Shown: one piece after another, positions 30,476 to 37,921 of the stretch
How the letters are laid out: the number at the start of each line of letters is the position of its first letter
Position numbering within the stretch: the first letter of the stretch is position 1
From: Shewanella japonica
Lineage (GTDB): Bacteria; Pseudomonadota; Gammaproteobacteria; Enterobacterales; Shewanellaceae
DNA: 64,000 bases
Assembly (NCBI RefSeq): GCF_002075795.1
Contig: NZ_CP020472.1
Span: 851,001-915,000 of the forward strand
Direction of reading: 5' to 3'
Position numbers and translations under genes: made by a program
The notes under the pieces: generated by a model
Told to the model about the DNA's origin: nothing
The model's database searches: none
What the model saw: only the letters and a program-made list of their open reading frames with translations

Positions 30476-31495
30476 ATGGAAAAAGCGACGGTGCTGATAG
30501 TTGATGATACACCTGAAAATATTGACATTTTAGTTGGTATTTTAGGTAAAGATTACAAGATCAAAGTCGCAATTGATGGTCCTAAAGCGTTAGCTTTGGC
30601 TCAAAAGTCGGCTCCAGATCTTATTTTGTTAGACGTTATGATGCCTGGCATGAACGGCCATGAGGTTTGTCAGAAACTCAAAAGTGAGCCACTAACCTGT
30701 CATATTCCGGTGATATTTGTTACGGCATTATCTGAGACTGAAGATGAAGCACAAGGCTTTGAGTTAGGCGCCGTGGATTATATTACTAAACCTGTCAGTC
30801 CCGCAGTGGTAAAGGCGAGAGTAAAAACCCATTTATCTTTGTATGATCAAAAACGCTTACTTGAATCAGAAGTCGCCCAACGTACTAAAGAGTTGAGTGA
30901 AACTCGATTTGAAATTATTCGCCGTTTAGGTCGAGCAGCAGAATACAAAGATAATGAAACCGGATTACATGTTATTAGAATGAGCCACTACGCTAGATTA
31001 TTAGCGATTGCATCTGGTCATTCTTCTCGGTTTTGTGAGTTAGTCTATAACGCAGCGCCCATGCATGATATTGGCAAAATAGGCACGCCAGATTCGATAT
31101 TAAAAAAGCCGGGTAAGTTAGATGCCGATGAGTGGAAAGAGATGCAAGCCCATGCGCAAATCGGTGCTGAAATTATCGGCGATCATGATGACCCTTTATT
31201 GCAAATGGCTAAACGCATTGCCATTAGCCATCATGAAAAATGGGACGGCAGTGGTTACCCCCACGGTTTATCTGGTGAAGATATTCCAATAGAAGGACGT
31301 ATTATTGCCATTGCCGATGTATTTGATGCTCTGACTTCTACAAGGCCTTATAAAAAAGCGTGGACGGTTGAAGACACGATGGCGCTAATTGAGAAAGAGT
31401 CAGGCAAGCATTTCGATCCTGATTTGGTAAAACAGTTTCGTTCAGTACTCGATGATGTGAAAGAAATCAAAGCGAAGCACGAAGAAACTTTTTAA
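30476..31495 (+). CDS. Response regulator with HD-GYP domain (c-di-GMP phosphodiesterase)
   Basis: This 339-residue protein has an N-terminal receiver domain (VLIVDDTPENIDILVG, phospho-Asp in LILLDVMMPGMNG, Lys in DYITKPVS). A short coiled linker (LLESEVAQRTKELSETR) leads to a C-terminal HD-GYP domain. The metal-binding MHDIGKIGTPD and the HHEKWDGSGYPHGL block are complete, as is IIAIADVFDALTS. HD-GYP proteins linearise c-di-GMP and so favour motility over biofilm. It lies 70 bp after the hybrid kinase on the same strand, with a strong terminator after it, which makes the two a probable sensor-effector pair. Confidence 0.92.
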   Translation: MEKATVLIVDDTPENIDILVGILGKDYKIKVAIDGPKALALAQKSAPDLILLDVMMPGMNGHEVCQKLKSEPLTCHIPVIFVTALSETEDEAQGFELGAVDYITKPVSPAVVKARVKTHLSLYDQKRLLESEVAQRTKELSETRFEIIRRLGRAAEYKDNETGLHVIRMSHYARLLAIASGHSSRFCELVYNAAPMHDIGKIGTPDSILKKPGKLDADEWKEMQAHAQIGAEIIGDHDDPLLQMAKRIAISHHEKWDGSGYPHGLSGEDIPIEGRIIAIADVFDALTSTRPYKKAWTVEDTMALIEKESGKHFDPDLVKQFRSVLDDVKEIKAKHEETF

Positions 31496-31523
31496 TACTG
31501 CCGCTATTTAGAAAATAAAAAGA

Positions 31524-31556
31524 CTGCTAACCCTTATTGGGTTAGCAGCCTTTTTT
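31524..31556 (+). terminator. Rho-independent terminator after the HD-GYP gene
   Basis: CTGCTAACCC and GGGTTAGCAG form a perfect 10-bp stem with a 5-nt loop, followed by CC and six T residues. Confidence 0.93.
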
Positions 31557-31590
31557 ATATCACGTTTGATTAGCGCAACTACTTATGCTG

Positions 31591-32553
31591 TTACTCTTCG
31601 TCTAATGAATAAGGAAGTGGTACAACTGAAAGTAGGCTATGACTGTCATCGCTAATACGAAGTACAGCATCATTATCAGTGTCGTTTGCTAGGACTGCGG
31701 TTAGCAATACTTGGCCATTATACTGAACTGACTCAATGACTTTACCTGCACGGCGATAGTCACCATCCATTTGAACTTCGATTTGTGTTTCGCTATTGAC
31801 GGTATCGGAGGCTGTTCCAGACAAAATATACAAGGCACGTTTATTACCACCTCGGTATTTCATTCTGGCGATAGTCTCTTGACCCATGTAACAGCCTTTT
31901 TCAAAACTAATCCCATTTACAGCTTGTACATTACACATTTGTGGCACAAATTCAGCGCTATGGTTAGCGTCAATGTTGGCATAACCCGCTTTTATCTCTA
32001 GTGCTTGCCAAGCAGAAGCATTAAGTAATGGCTGCTTAGAAGCTACAATGACTTTGCTTGCTATATCTTCGTTTAGAATCAATATAAATCGGTCATTATC
32101 TTTTAAAATAATCGAGTTATCGACGACAGTTAATTCGTCATTTATCGCACCAAATTCTTGTTCAACGAACTGGCTTGCTGTGTTACCTGCTATCCCTATA
32201 ATACATTTACTCGCACTGATATCAGTTAATTCAGCTTTACTGAAAACAGCATATTTTTGCCACTGAGCCAGACTTAGCGGTAATGCGGATGCTGTGTGAA
32301 GGGTGAATAAGCTGTCATTGCATGAGAATGTTCTGAAGCTTGAGATCATTTTTCCTTTTGCATCACAATGAGCTCCCCAACGCCATTGCTGGTCTGTTAG
32401 TGAGGTGATATCAGTGGTGACTTGGCCGTGAATAAAGGTTTTACCTTGCTCACCAGTAATTTCAATTAAGCCTAAATGCGTGAGATTGGCGACAAATAAG
32501 TCAGGGGAAGTATGTAGAAAGTCCCAATCAGGCTGTGTTGTTGCAAGTGTCAT
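31591..32553 (-). CDS. ygfZ: YgfZ folate-binding protein (Fe-S cluster maintenance)
   Basis: YgfZ binds tetrahydrofolate and supports the assembly or repair of certain Fe-S enzymes such as MiaB. The start at ATG 32551-32553 (MTLATTQPDWDF) has AAGGA about 8 nt upstream; a 22-codon extension has none. The length is then 320 residues, near the 326 of E. coli. The diagnostic loop KGCYMGQE with the essential Cys is present (FEKGCYMGQETIARMKY). The GcvT-like N-terminal part (GEQGKTFIHGQVTTDI) is normal. It is minus-strand, 180 bp after serA. Confidence 0.92.
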   Translation of the reverse strand: MTLATTQPDWDFLHTSPDLFVANLTHLGLIEITGEQGKTFIHGQVTTDITSLTDQQWRWGAHCDAKGKMISSFRTFSCNDSLFTLHTASALPLSLAQWQKYAVFSKAELTDISASKCIIGIAGNTASQFVEQEFGAINDELTVVDNSIILKDNDRFILILNEDIASKVIVASKQPLLNASAWQALEIKAGYANIDANHSAEFVPQMCNVQAVNGISFEKGCYMGQETIARMKYRGGNKRALYILSGTASDTVNSETQIEVQMDGDYRRAGKVIESVQYNGQVLLTAVLANDTDNDAVLRISDDSHSLLSVVPLPYSLDEE

Positions 32554-32620
32554 AAACTGATCCTTAAGATGACCATCAAAAGATAGACAGTGAGTGTAAC
32601 GGAATTCATTAATGCTCAAA

Positions 32621-32656
32621 AGAAAAAGCTACCTTCAATTGAATGAAGATAGCTTT
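32621..32656 (-). terminator. Probable terminator after serA
   Basis: AAAGCTACCTTCA and TGAAGATAGCTTT pair with one mismatch around a short loop; on the minus strand a T-rich tract (TTTTTCTTTT) follows. Confidence 0.7.
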
Positions 32657-32735
32657 AGTTCACAATATTTTCGTGATGTTATTGGTCAATTCGTCATCAA
32701 GTTTAAATGGGCTGATTGACCGTTTAACTTAACGA

Positions 32736-33965
32736 TTAAAACAATACACGAGTACGAATCGTACCATCAATCGCTTTCAATTCACCAAGAGCTTGTTCAG
32801 CTTGATTAGAGTCAACTTCCATCACTACATAACCAATGTCTGCTGTGGTTTGCAGATATTGCGCTGCAATGTTGATACCTTTTTCAGAGAAGGCTTGGTT
32901 AATTTTGATCAATACGCCAGGGCGGTTATGGTGAATATGCAGTAGACGTGAAGTGCCTTTGTGTTGTGGCAACGTCACTTCTGGGAAGTTAACTGCAGAT
33001 ACAGTTGAACCGTTATCTGAGTATTTAGCTAACTTGCCAGCGACTTCAATACCGATATTTTCTTGCGCTTCAGCGGTGCTACCACCAATGTGCGGAGTAA
33101 GAATCACGTTATCTAAGCCTCTTAATGGGCTAACAAATTCATCATCATTAGATTTTGGTTCTACAGGGAATACATCAATCGCAGCACCTGCAAGGTGACC
33201 AGACTTTAATGCCTCAGATAGCGCTTCGATATCAACAACGGTGCCACGAGACGCATTAATGAATATGCTTTTTTCACGCATTTGAGCAAACTCGGTTGCG
33301 CCAAACATGTCTTTTGTTTGAGGCGTTTCAGGTACATGCAAACTGATTACGTCAGCTTCATTCAATAGGGCTTCTAATGAGTGAATTTGACTTGCGTTAC
33401 CGAGTGGCAATTTGTCTTCGATATCAAAAAATACGACTTTCATGCCTAAGGTTTCTGCAAGAATACCTAGTTGAGTACCGATATGACCGTAGCCGATAAC
33501 GCCTAAGGTTTTACCACGAACTTCGTAACTGCCAGCTGCACTCTTCAACCACCCACCACGATGAGCATGAGCATTTCGTTGCGGAATGCCACGCATCAAC
33601 ATGATGATTTCACCCAATACTAATTCTGCTACACTTCGCGTATTAGAAAATGGCGCATTGAATACAGGCACACCTAACTTTTCAGCGGCAGCAATATCGA
33701 CTTGGTTAGTACCAATACAGAAACAGCCAATAGCCACTAATTTCTCAGCATGATTTAACACATCAGCAGTTAATTGAGTACGGGAACGCAAACCGACAAA
33801 ATGGGCATCCTTAATGGATTTTAATAGCTCATCTTCTGGTAACGAAGCTTTGTGATATTCAATGTTTGTGTAACCTGCACGCTCTAGTACATCGACCGCA
33901 GTTTGGTGGACGCCCTCCAACAGCAGGATTTTGATCTTATCCTTGTCAAGCGAGTGTTTCGCCAT
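32736..33965 (-). CDS. serA: D-3-phosphoglycerate dehydrogenase
   Basis: This enzyme catalyses the first step of serine synthesis: oxidation of 3-phosphoglycerate with NAD. The 409 residues match the E. coli form (410), including the C-terminal ACT domain (about 335-409, HHNRPGVLIKINQAFSEKGIN) that binds serine for feedback inhibition. The Rossmann motif is GVIGYGHIGTQLG. Catalytic Arg is in INASRGTVVDIEAL, Glu in VFPVEPKSNDDEF, and His in TPHIGGSTAEAQENIG. It is divergent from the yjdF-like gene and has its own terminator. Confidence 0.96.
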   Translation of the reverse strand: MAKHSLDKDKIKILLLEGVHQTAVDVLERAGYTNIEYHKASLPEDELLKSIKDAHFVGLRSRTQLTADVLNHAEKLVAIGCFCIGTNQVDIAAAEKLGVPVFNAPFSNTRSVAELVLGEIIMLMRGIPQRNAHAHRGGWLKSAAGSYEVRGKTLGVIGYGHIGTQLGILAETLGMKVVFFDIEDKLPLGNASQIHSLEALLNEADVISLHVPETPQTKDMFGATEFAQMREKSIFINASRGTVVDIEALSEALKSGHLAGAAIDVFPVEPKSNDDEFVSPLRGLDNVILTPHIGGSTAEAQENIGIEVAGKLAKYSDNGSTVSAVNFPEVTLPQHKGTSRLLHIHHNRPGVLIKINQAFSEKGINIAAQYLQTTADIGYVVMEVDSNQAEQALGELKAIDGTIRTRVLF

Positions 33966-34116
33966 GATATGGGTACCCTCTTATCAATAGTTATGCTTAT
34001 GTTATGCTGATAGTAATGCAAGACCAAAATAGCACTTTTTTAACTGGTTGTAGAGGGCTAGATGGCTAAAGTTAATATTCTAATTCTAGAACAATATCAT
34101 CTAAGAGGGATTTAGT

Positions 34117-34722
34117 TTGAATAAGAAAGTTATATGGCTAGTGATTTATTGCAGCGTGCTCTGTTGGTCTGTTATCTCACCTAAGGATATGTTTACTTGG
34201 TGGCTTGAAGCGCTTCCTGCGTTATTGGCTATTCCTATCCTATTTTTTACTCGAAATAAATTCCCCTTAACCTCACTGTCTTATCTGTTAATTTTAATCC
34301 ATTGCTGTGTGCTGTTGGTTGGCGCTAAATACACTTATGCAGAGGTGCCGTTATTCGATTGGTTAGCACAACTGATGGATAGTGACAGAAATAACTACGA
34401 TAAAGTTGGCCATCTCGCGCAAGGTTTTATACCTGTGATGTTAGCCCGTGAAGTGATGTTGAGAAATCATGTGTTACAACCAGGCTATTGGTGCCAGTTT
34501 TTATCTGTGTGTTTTGTGTTGGCGTTTTCAGCTTTCTACGAACTCATAGAATGGTGGGTAGCTTTATTAACGGGTGAAGATGCAGAAGCCTTTTTAGGCA
34601 CTCAAGGTTACGTTTGGGATACCCAATCTGACATGTTTATGGCATTAGTAGGAGGAATTAGTGCATTAGTGTTGCTTACTGGACTACATAATAAGCAGTT
34701 AGCATCACTTAATCGTCACTAA
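34117..34722 (+). CDS. DUF2238 inner-membrane protein (YjdF-like)
   Basis: A 201-residue polytopic membrane protein with a TTG start (34117-34119) preceded by AGAGGGA at a good distance. It has five to six membrane helices. Conserved phrases include DKVGHLAQGFIPVMLAREVMLR, FSAFYELIEWWVALLTG and GYVWDTQSDMFMALVGG, all typical of DUF2238 / YjdF. The conserved His, Glu and Asp in or near the membrane suggest an enzyme or metal site, but the family has no established function. It is divergent from serA. Confidence 0.82.
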   Translation: MNKKVIWLVIYCSVLCWSVISPKDMFTWWLEALPALLAIPILFFTRNKFPLTSLSYLLILIHCCVLLVGAKYTYAEVPLFDWLAQLMDSDRNNYDKVGHLAQGFIPVMLAREVMLRNHVLQPGYWCQFLSVCFVLAFSAFYELIEWWVALLTGEDAEAFLGTQGYVWDTQSDMFMALVGGISALVLLTGLHNKQLASLNRH

Positions 34723-34949
34723 TTTTTAGGTAAATAAACTAAATTAGGCAGTGCGGAAAGTTTTTTTATGCTATTAATAGAGGACTTTATAAGGACTTAG
34801 ATGATTAATTCATACATTAGTATTGCAAAAATACCTTATGGACTAGTTAAAATATACTATCATTGAACATTGTTGTTACATGTTTTCAACATTTCAGGAA
34901 GAAACTCGCTGACGCGAGATGTGATGGATACTTTTCAGGGAGAAAAGTG

Positions 34950-35615
34950 ATGAATTCAAATATTGATGAATTAGTTTTTTTGCACCAAGTCGCAGCGCCA
35001 TGTCATTTGGCCATTTTAGCTGAGTCTATTGGTCTCAAAACTCGCATAGTTAAACATGCGAGTGAACTAGAGGTTGAGAAAAATACCAATAGTTTTTATC
35101 TAATCGCTCAAAAAGGAGCGGCTTTAGACAGTAAAGGTATCCCTTTACTGGTTTCTCGGCTCGTCAATCATGTCCCTGTTGCTTTATATCAAGTTGAGCG
35201 TGGCTCGCTTGATCAAGAGTCAGCGCTATTGTTAGGAGTCAGAGGCTTACTTTATGCCGATCAGCGTATGGATCTGATGTTAACAGGGCTGAGAAAAATG
35301 GTCGCAGATGAGCTTTGGTATGATAGACCGCTAATTAGTAAGATTTTCCGCAGATTGGTTCAGAAACTGGATGCAAATATTGATATTCCGCCTGATACGG
35401 TTGCTATGCTACAAATGCTAACAAGCCGAGAAAGAACGATTATTCAACTTGTTTCTAGCGGTGCTCGTAATAAAGAAATTGCCCACAGGTTGTGTATTAG
35501 TGAGCATACAGTCAAAGCCCACATTTCATCTATTTTCCGTAAAACGCAATCACGCAATCGGGTTGAATTATTGCGTTGGGCGCAAACTTATCAAGCTCAC
35601 TTTGAGTTCGCTTAA
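34950..35615 (+). CDS. csgD: LuxR-type regulator of the CsgD kind
   Basis: The protein has 221 residues from ATG 34950 (MNSNIDELVFLHQ), which has AGGGAG upstream; a longer frame from 34863 lacks a ribosome site. The N-terminal part is a receiver-like domain without the usual acidic pocket. The C-terminal LuxR helix-turn-helix is clear (LTSRERTIIQLVSSGARNKE, then IAHRLCISEHTVKAHISSIFRK). It is convergent with a curlin gene and separated from it by a shared terminator, which matches the CsgD-curlin arrangement of Shewanella. It probably activates curli genes. The symbol is assigned by similarity and context. Confidence 0.75.
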   Translation: MNSNIDELVFLHQVAAPCHLAILAESIGLKTRIVKHASELEVEKNTNSFYLIAQKGAALDSKGIPLLVSRLVNHVPVALYQVERGSLDQESALLLGVRGLLYADQRMDLMLTGLRKMVADELWYDRPLISKIFRRLVQKLDANIDIPPDTVAMLQMLTSRERTIIQLVSSGARNKEIAHRLCISEHTVKAHISSIFRKTQSRNRVELLRWAQTYQAHFEFA

Positions 35616-35681
35616 ATCTATATACCGGTAGACGTTACAGTTACTGATTTTCCATTAAAATTGCAGTCAACAAGTTTGCAT

Positions 35682-35709
35682 AAAAAGGGAGCCAAATGGC
35701 TCCCTTTTT
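35682..35709. terminator. Bidirectional terminator between csgD-like and curlin genes
   Basis: AAAAAGGGAGCCA and TGGCTCCCTTTTT form a perfect 13-bp inverted repeat with a 2-nt spacer. The A and T tracts allow it to work in both directions for the two convergent genes. Confidence 0.93.
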
Positions 35710-35747
35710 CATCACTATATCTACAAATTATTTGTAAAAAGCAATAA

Positions 35748-37286
35748 TTAGTTTTGGTAAATAGTTGCTGTATTAAAGTCGCCAGACTGCGATACATTGA
35801 TCATATCGTTACTGCCTACTTGCATACCCGTTACTAAGTTATCATTGCCTACTTGAGAAATAGTTAAGCTGTTGTTAGTACCATCGACAAGGAAATAGCC
35901 GTCATCGCCACCAACCCAGTTACCAGCGCCTTCTTGTGCAATATCGATGATATGATCTTCACCAAGAGACACAACATCAGCTAAGTTAAATTCGCCTTCT
36001 TGTACGATATCAACACTTTGGCCAATCCCAACGACGCTCACAGTGGCTTCGTTGTCAGAGCCGACTTGTTCAAGTGTCGTGCTGTTTTCAAAACCAAAGG
36101 TATCTGAATAAGCAAAGTTAGTGTCGCCTTCTTGGCTAACTGAAACTGTATTTTGATCAAGTTCAACAAACACAGCAACTTCATTACTGTTACCTGTTGA
36201 GCTAATTTCTACCATGTTATCAGCACCATATGTACCTGAAGCAACGTAGTTATCTTCGCCATCTTGAACGACACTAATCACGTTTAAATCGCCGATTGTT
36301 TCGAATTCGGTTAGGTTGGCAGTACCTGACTGATCAATATCAATCATGTTGTCATTACCAGAAATTACAGCAATGTTGCTATCACCAACTTGGTTGCCTG
36401 TACCATCTTGATAGATGAATACTTCATTACCATTGCCAGTAGCAAACTCAATAACGGCGCTGTTCAAGTCACCGCTTTGATCGATAACAATATCGTTATC
36501 TGAGCCCGTTAAGCTTGCAACAACCCCTGTGTTAGCAAAGCCAGATTGGACGATTTCAAAACTGTTATCATTACCTGTGACACCTAATACAGCACCAAAG
36601 TTTTCATCACCTGATTGGTCGACAAATAAATCGTTGTTATTGCCAACGTTTGTACCACCTGCAGCAGATACTAAGCCAGCTTGGTTATTGTTACCTTGCT
36701 GAGAGATAATGCCGTCATTGTCATTACCTTCTACACGAAAAATTGCCAAGTTAGTTTCACCAACTTGTGTGGTTTGAGTTAAGTTGCTGTCACCCACTTG
36801 CTGGATAATGCTGTTGTTTCGAAACCCGTCTTGTACTGTATCAGCGATATTAGATGCGCCTACAGAAGTGGTTTCACTTGTATTCCAAAACCCTGATTGG
36901 TCAACAGTAACTTGGTTGTCATTACCATTCACACTTACGTTTGAAATATGCCAGTCATCAACCTGATTGGTTAACACAATATTACCATTACCTTCAGAAG
37001 TAATGTATGACTCCTGCCAATCACCTGTCTGTATCACTTCAGCAATTTGGTCATCACCAACTTGAGTGACCTCTGCAACATGACGAGTACCAGATTGACT
37101 AACTAAAGCATCTTGCCCTAATCCAGTTTGAACAACAGTCGATTGACTGTTAACTGCTGCAGCGACTTCTGCTGATTTTTCTACAGCAGTGACACCTGGC
37201 AGAGATAGGCCAGTAGCGCTGACCGGTAAAGCAAGACTTGCTGTAATAGCGAGAGAAATTAACGATAATTTTGTTTGCGACTTCAT
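35748..37286 (-). CDS. Long curlin-repeat protein (curli subunit)
   Basis: An exported 512-residue amyloid-type protein. The start is ATG 37284-37286 (MKSQTKLSLIS) with AGGGAG 8 nt upstream; the signal ends near LPVSATG. The rest is about twenty degenerate units of 20-23 residues, with Gln-x-Gly-x-x-Asn and Gly-x-x-Asn at fixed spacing (VDQSGFWNT, VDQSGDENF, IDQSGTANL, VSQSGDFNTATIYQN). This is the CsgA/CsgB amyloid repeat. Canonical CsgA has five repeats and about 150 residues, so this is roughly three to four times longer. The chain is very acidic (many Asp and Glu, hardly any Lys). CsgB and the CsgE/F/G export genes are not in the window. Confidence 0.88.
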   Translation of the reverse strand: MKSQTKLSLISLAITASLALPVSATGLSLPGVTAVEKSAEVAAAVNSQSTVVQTGLGQDALVSQSGTRHVAEVTQVGDDQIAEVIQTGDWQESYITSEGNGNIVLTNQVDDWHISNVSVNGNDNQVTVDQSGFWNTSETTSVGASNIADTVQDGFRNNSIIQQVGDSNLTQTTQVGETNLAIFRVEGNDNDGIISQQGNNNQAGLVSAAGGTNVGNNNDLFVDQSGDENFGAVLGVTGNDNSFEIVQSGFANTGVVASLTGSDNDIVIDQSGDLNSAVIEFATGNGNEVFIYQDGTGNQVGDSNIAVISGNDNMIDIDQSGTANLTEFETIGDLNVISVVQDGEDNYVASGTYGADNMVEISSTGNSNEVAVFVELDQNTVSVSQEGDTNFAYSDTFGFENSTTLEQVGSDNEATVSVVGIGQSVDIVQEGEFNLADVVSLGEDHIIDIAQEGAGNWVGGDDGYFLVDGTNNSLTISQVGNDNLVTGMQVGSNDMINVSQSGDFNTATIYQN

Positions 37287-37921
37287 TAGACGCTCCCTGT
37301 TTGAATATTGATTCAAGTGATAGTGCTGGTAACTACCTTCTCAATAGTAAAATTCGCTTCCTAGCACAGATAATGCATACAGAATTAACCGCTGCAGAAT
37401 GAGTCCTGACTGCGAGCATGAAGTGAACTTGGTACCCGTACATTTCAAAAAGTCTGTTGAGAAAATGTCGAAAAATCCGCATTGAAATCTTCCGTCTTTC
37501 TTTGCAAATCTTTGGCATTCTCGTGAACCTTGATGACTTCCTTTATATGAACTGAGACAAGCTACATGGGTTAACTTACGGACAGATACTTGATAGCTCA
37601 ATCGGAAGAATGGCTACTTTTATTTGCCCTGTTAACAACAATACTTTAGTGCTATTTGTGTTTAAGTTAATGTTTATAAAAGATTTAATTTGTGGACTTT
37701 GGCAGGTTGATATTTTATCTAGACTAATAGGGTTAGTAGTTTATTACTATTTCACGATTCGCCACTTTTAAAACTCCTTTTGCTATGACAACAATCACAA
37801 TGCAACAACAATTCCGGGTTTCACTTAGTGGAATGTCAACTCGCTTATAAGGCTAATGGATAAGCTACCAGTGTTGAGGTACCGGTTCTGGAATTAATAA
37901 TGGAAGATAGGAAGCCAGAAA
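37287..37921. promoter_or_regulatory. Divergent control region between curlin and subtilase genes
   Basis: 635 bp without a credible gene; small frames on the minus strand at 37333-37601 have no ribosome site or family look. A hairpin TTGAAT-ATTG-ATTCAA lies at 37301-37316 in the curlin leader, and another inverted repeat (TAGTA/TACTA) at about 37735-37750. A region this long between divergent exported-protein genes fits complex control, for example by CsgD, but no known operator could be named. Confidence 0.45.

Noticed and set aside
35748..37286. Periodic repeats that might look like a tandem DNA repeat or CRISPR array
   Set aside because: The periodicity is at protein level (curlin units of 20-23 residues), the DNA units are divergent and in one open frame with a signal peptide and stop.
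37333..37601. Overlapping small minus-strand frames upstream of the curlin gene
   Set aside because: No ribosome site, mixed-up composition, and they overlap each other; they lie in the divergent control region.
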